From Parvibaculum sp002684405 (lineage in GTDB: Bacteria > Pseudomonadota > Alphaproteobacteria > Parvibaculales > Parvibaculaceae), in assembly GCA_965140395.1 (NCBI GenBank), contig OZ223205.1, positions 1-64,000 of the forward strand: a stretch of 64,000 bases of DNA, written 5' to 3'. A program made the translations under genes and the position numbers. Shown in pieces: positions 63,186 through 64,000 of this stretch. The notes under the pieces were generated by a model. The model ran no database searches. It saw only the letters and a list, made by a program, of their open reading frames with translations, and was not told the DNA's origin. Every line of letters begins with the position of its first letter. The stretch's first letter is position 1.

Positions 63186-64000
63186 TCACGCGATACCCTG
63201 GCGCCCCATGGCGAGGAACTTCTCGCGGCGCAGGCGGCGCAGCGTGTCGGAATCGAGTTTTTCGAGCCCGGCCAGTTCTTCCTCGATGGCGTCGCCCGTC
63301 TCGCGGATCATCTGCGCGCGCTCGCGATGCGCGCCGCCAACGGGCTCTTCCAGCACGCGGTCCACAACGCCGAGCCTGTGCAGGTCCTGCGCGGTGATCT
63401 TCATCGCGGTTGCGGCTTCTTTCGCCTTGTCGGAGCTGCGCCACAGGATCGACGAAGCACCCTCGGGCGAAATCACGGCATAGACGGCATGTTCGAGCAT
63501 CAGCACACGATTGCCGCAGGCGATACCGATGGCGCCGCCCGACATGCCTTCACCGATCACCACCGAAATAAGCGGCGTACCCAGCGACAGGCAGCGATCC
63601 GTCGAGCGTGCGATGGCTTCCGCGACGCTGCGCTCTTCGCTTTCCATGCCGGGATAGGCACCCGACGTATCGGCCATGGTGATGACGGGAATGTCGAACC
63701 GTTCGGCAAGCGACATCAGCCGGATCACCTTGCGGTATCCTTCGGGCCGCGCCATGCCGAAATTATGTTTGATGCGGCTCTGCGTGTCGGAGCCTTTTTC
63801 ATGGCCGATCACCATCACCGACCGACCGCGGAACCGTCCGAGACCGCCCATGATGGCGGAGTCCTCGCCAAAGGCGCGGTCGCCGCCCATCGGCGTGAAA
63901 TCCTCGATGAGCCGTTCCACATAATCTTTGAAATGAGGCCGGGCCGGATGGCGCGCCACCTGGACCTTCTGCCAGGGGTTGAGCGAGGCATAGGTCTCGG
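63186..64000 (-). CDS. accA: Acetyl-CoA carboxylase carboxyltransferase alpha subunit, 5' end outside the window
   Basis: The frame continues past the right edge; its first residues here read ETYASLNPWQKVQVARHPARP, the middle part of AccA. Visible motifs: GGLGRFRGRSVMVIGHEKG, ADTSGAYPGMESEERSVAEAIA, GEGMSGGAIGIACGNRVLML and PEGASSILWRSSDKA. It makes the carboxyltransferase with AccD, the first step of fatty-acid synthesis. About 271 residues, the C-terminal part, are present. It converges on the epoxide hydrolase pair with a gap of 20 bases. Confidence 0.95.
   Translation of the reverse strand, partial: ETYASLNPWQKVQVARHPARPHFKDYVERLIEDFTPMGGDRAFGEDSAIMGGLGRFRGRSVMVIGHEKGSDTQSRIKHNFGMARPEGYRKVIRLMSLAERFDIPVITMADTSGAYPGMESEERSVAEAIARSTDRCLSLGTPLISVVIGEGMSGGAIGIACGNRVLMLEHAVYAVISPEGASSILWRSSDKAKEAATAMKITAQDLHRLGVVDRVLEEPVGGAHRERAQMIRETGDAIEEELAGLEKLDSDTLRRLRREKFLAMGRQGIA

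Overview
The window is a chromosomal segment of a high-G+C alphaproteobacterium. The call rests on the rRNA operon order (16S, tRNA-Ile, tRNA-Ala, 23S, 5S, tRNA-fMet), on a FixL/FixJ/FixK oxygen circuit, and on small proteins typical of the class (DUF4167, DUF1178, GAF-linked PtsP). Two Baeyer-Villiger-type monooxygenases and two epoxide hydrolases suggest a hydrocarbon- or terpenoid-degrading lineage such as Parvibaculum or a relative; that genus is inference. No phage, transposase, CRISPR array or plasmid function was found.

Layout. 1-5.4 kb: end of a glycine-zipper lipoprotein gene, a porin, a persulfide-dioxygenase-like hydrolase, an unknown secreted protein, and the methionine-salvage genes mtnB-mtnD-mtnC. 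5.5-13.1 kb: a plasma-membrane-type H+-ATPase, a TetR regulator divergent from a flavin monooxygenase, and a second P-type ATPase with altered ion-site residues. 13.3-17.2 kb: an unusual winged-helix protein and modABC molybdate uptake, with a palindrome at the modA start. 17.2-21.2 kb: fixL, fixJ, a receiver-only protein and fixK in a row, then a phasin and a small membrane protein preceded by a good FixK/FNR box. 21.4-24.4 kb: a second monooxygenase, an orphan ChrR-like cupin and a low-G+C membrane-protein gene. 24.7-30.6 kb: a complete rrn operon on the minus strand with promoter, boxA, pre-23S processing stem and terminator. 31.2-42.5 kb: an M23 peptidase, clpB, a MOSC protein, a DUF4167 protein, prfA-prmC, ispG and a RodZ-like protein. 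42.7-53.4 kb: ptsP, lysC, ubiG, a cytochrome c lipoprotein coupled to a Tat-exported FAD oxidase, then DUF1178, nitrilase, grxC, comF, a methyltransferase, a 59-residue Flp pilin and mutT. 53.5-64 kb: argJ with a histone-H1-like tail, a parvulin, secA, an MFS transporter, two epoxide hydrolases and the 3' part of accA.

The most interesting unit is the oxygen-sensing cassette. The fixK-like gene and the receiver-only gene are each preceded by the same motif of about 26 bases, so FixJ probably drives both. A TTGAT-N4-GTCAA box then suggests that FixK controls the neighbouring membrane-protein/phasin pair. Also notable are ArgJ with about 84 extra basic residues, the modA palindrome, and the cytochrome/FAD-oxidase pair. 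Most other genes are ordinary housekeeping functions.
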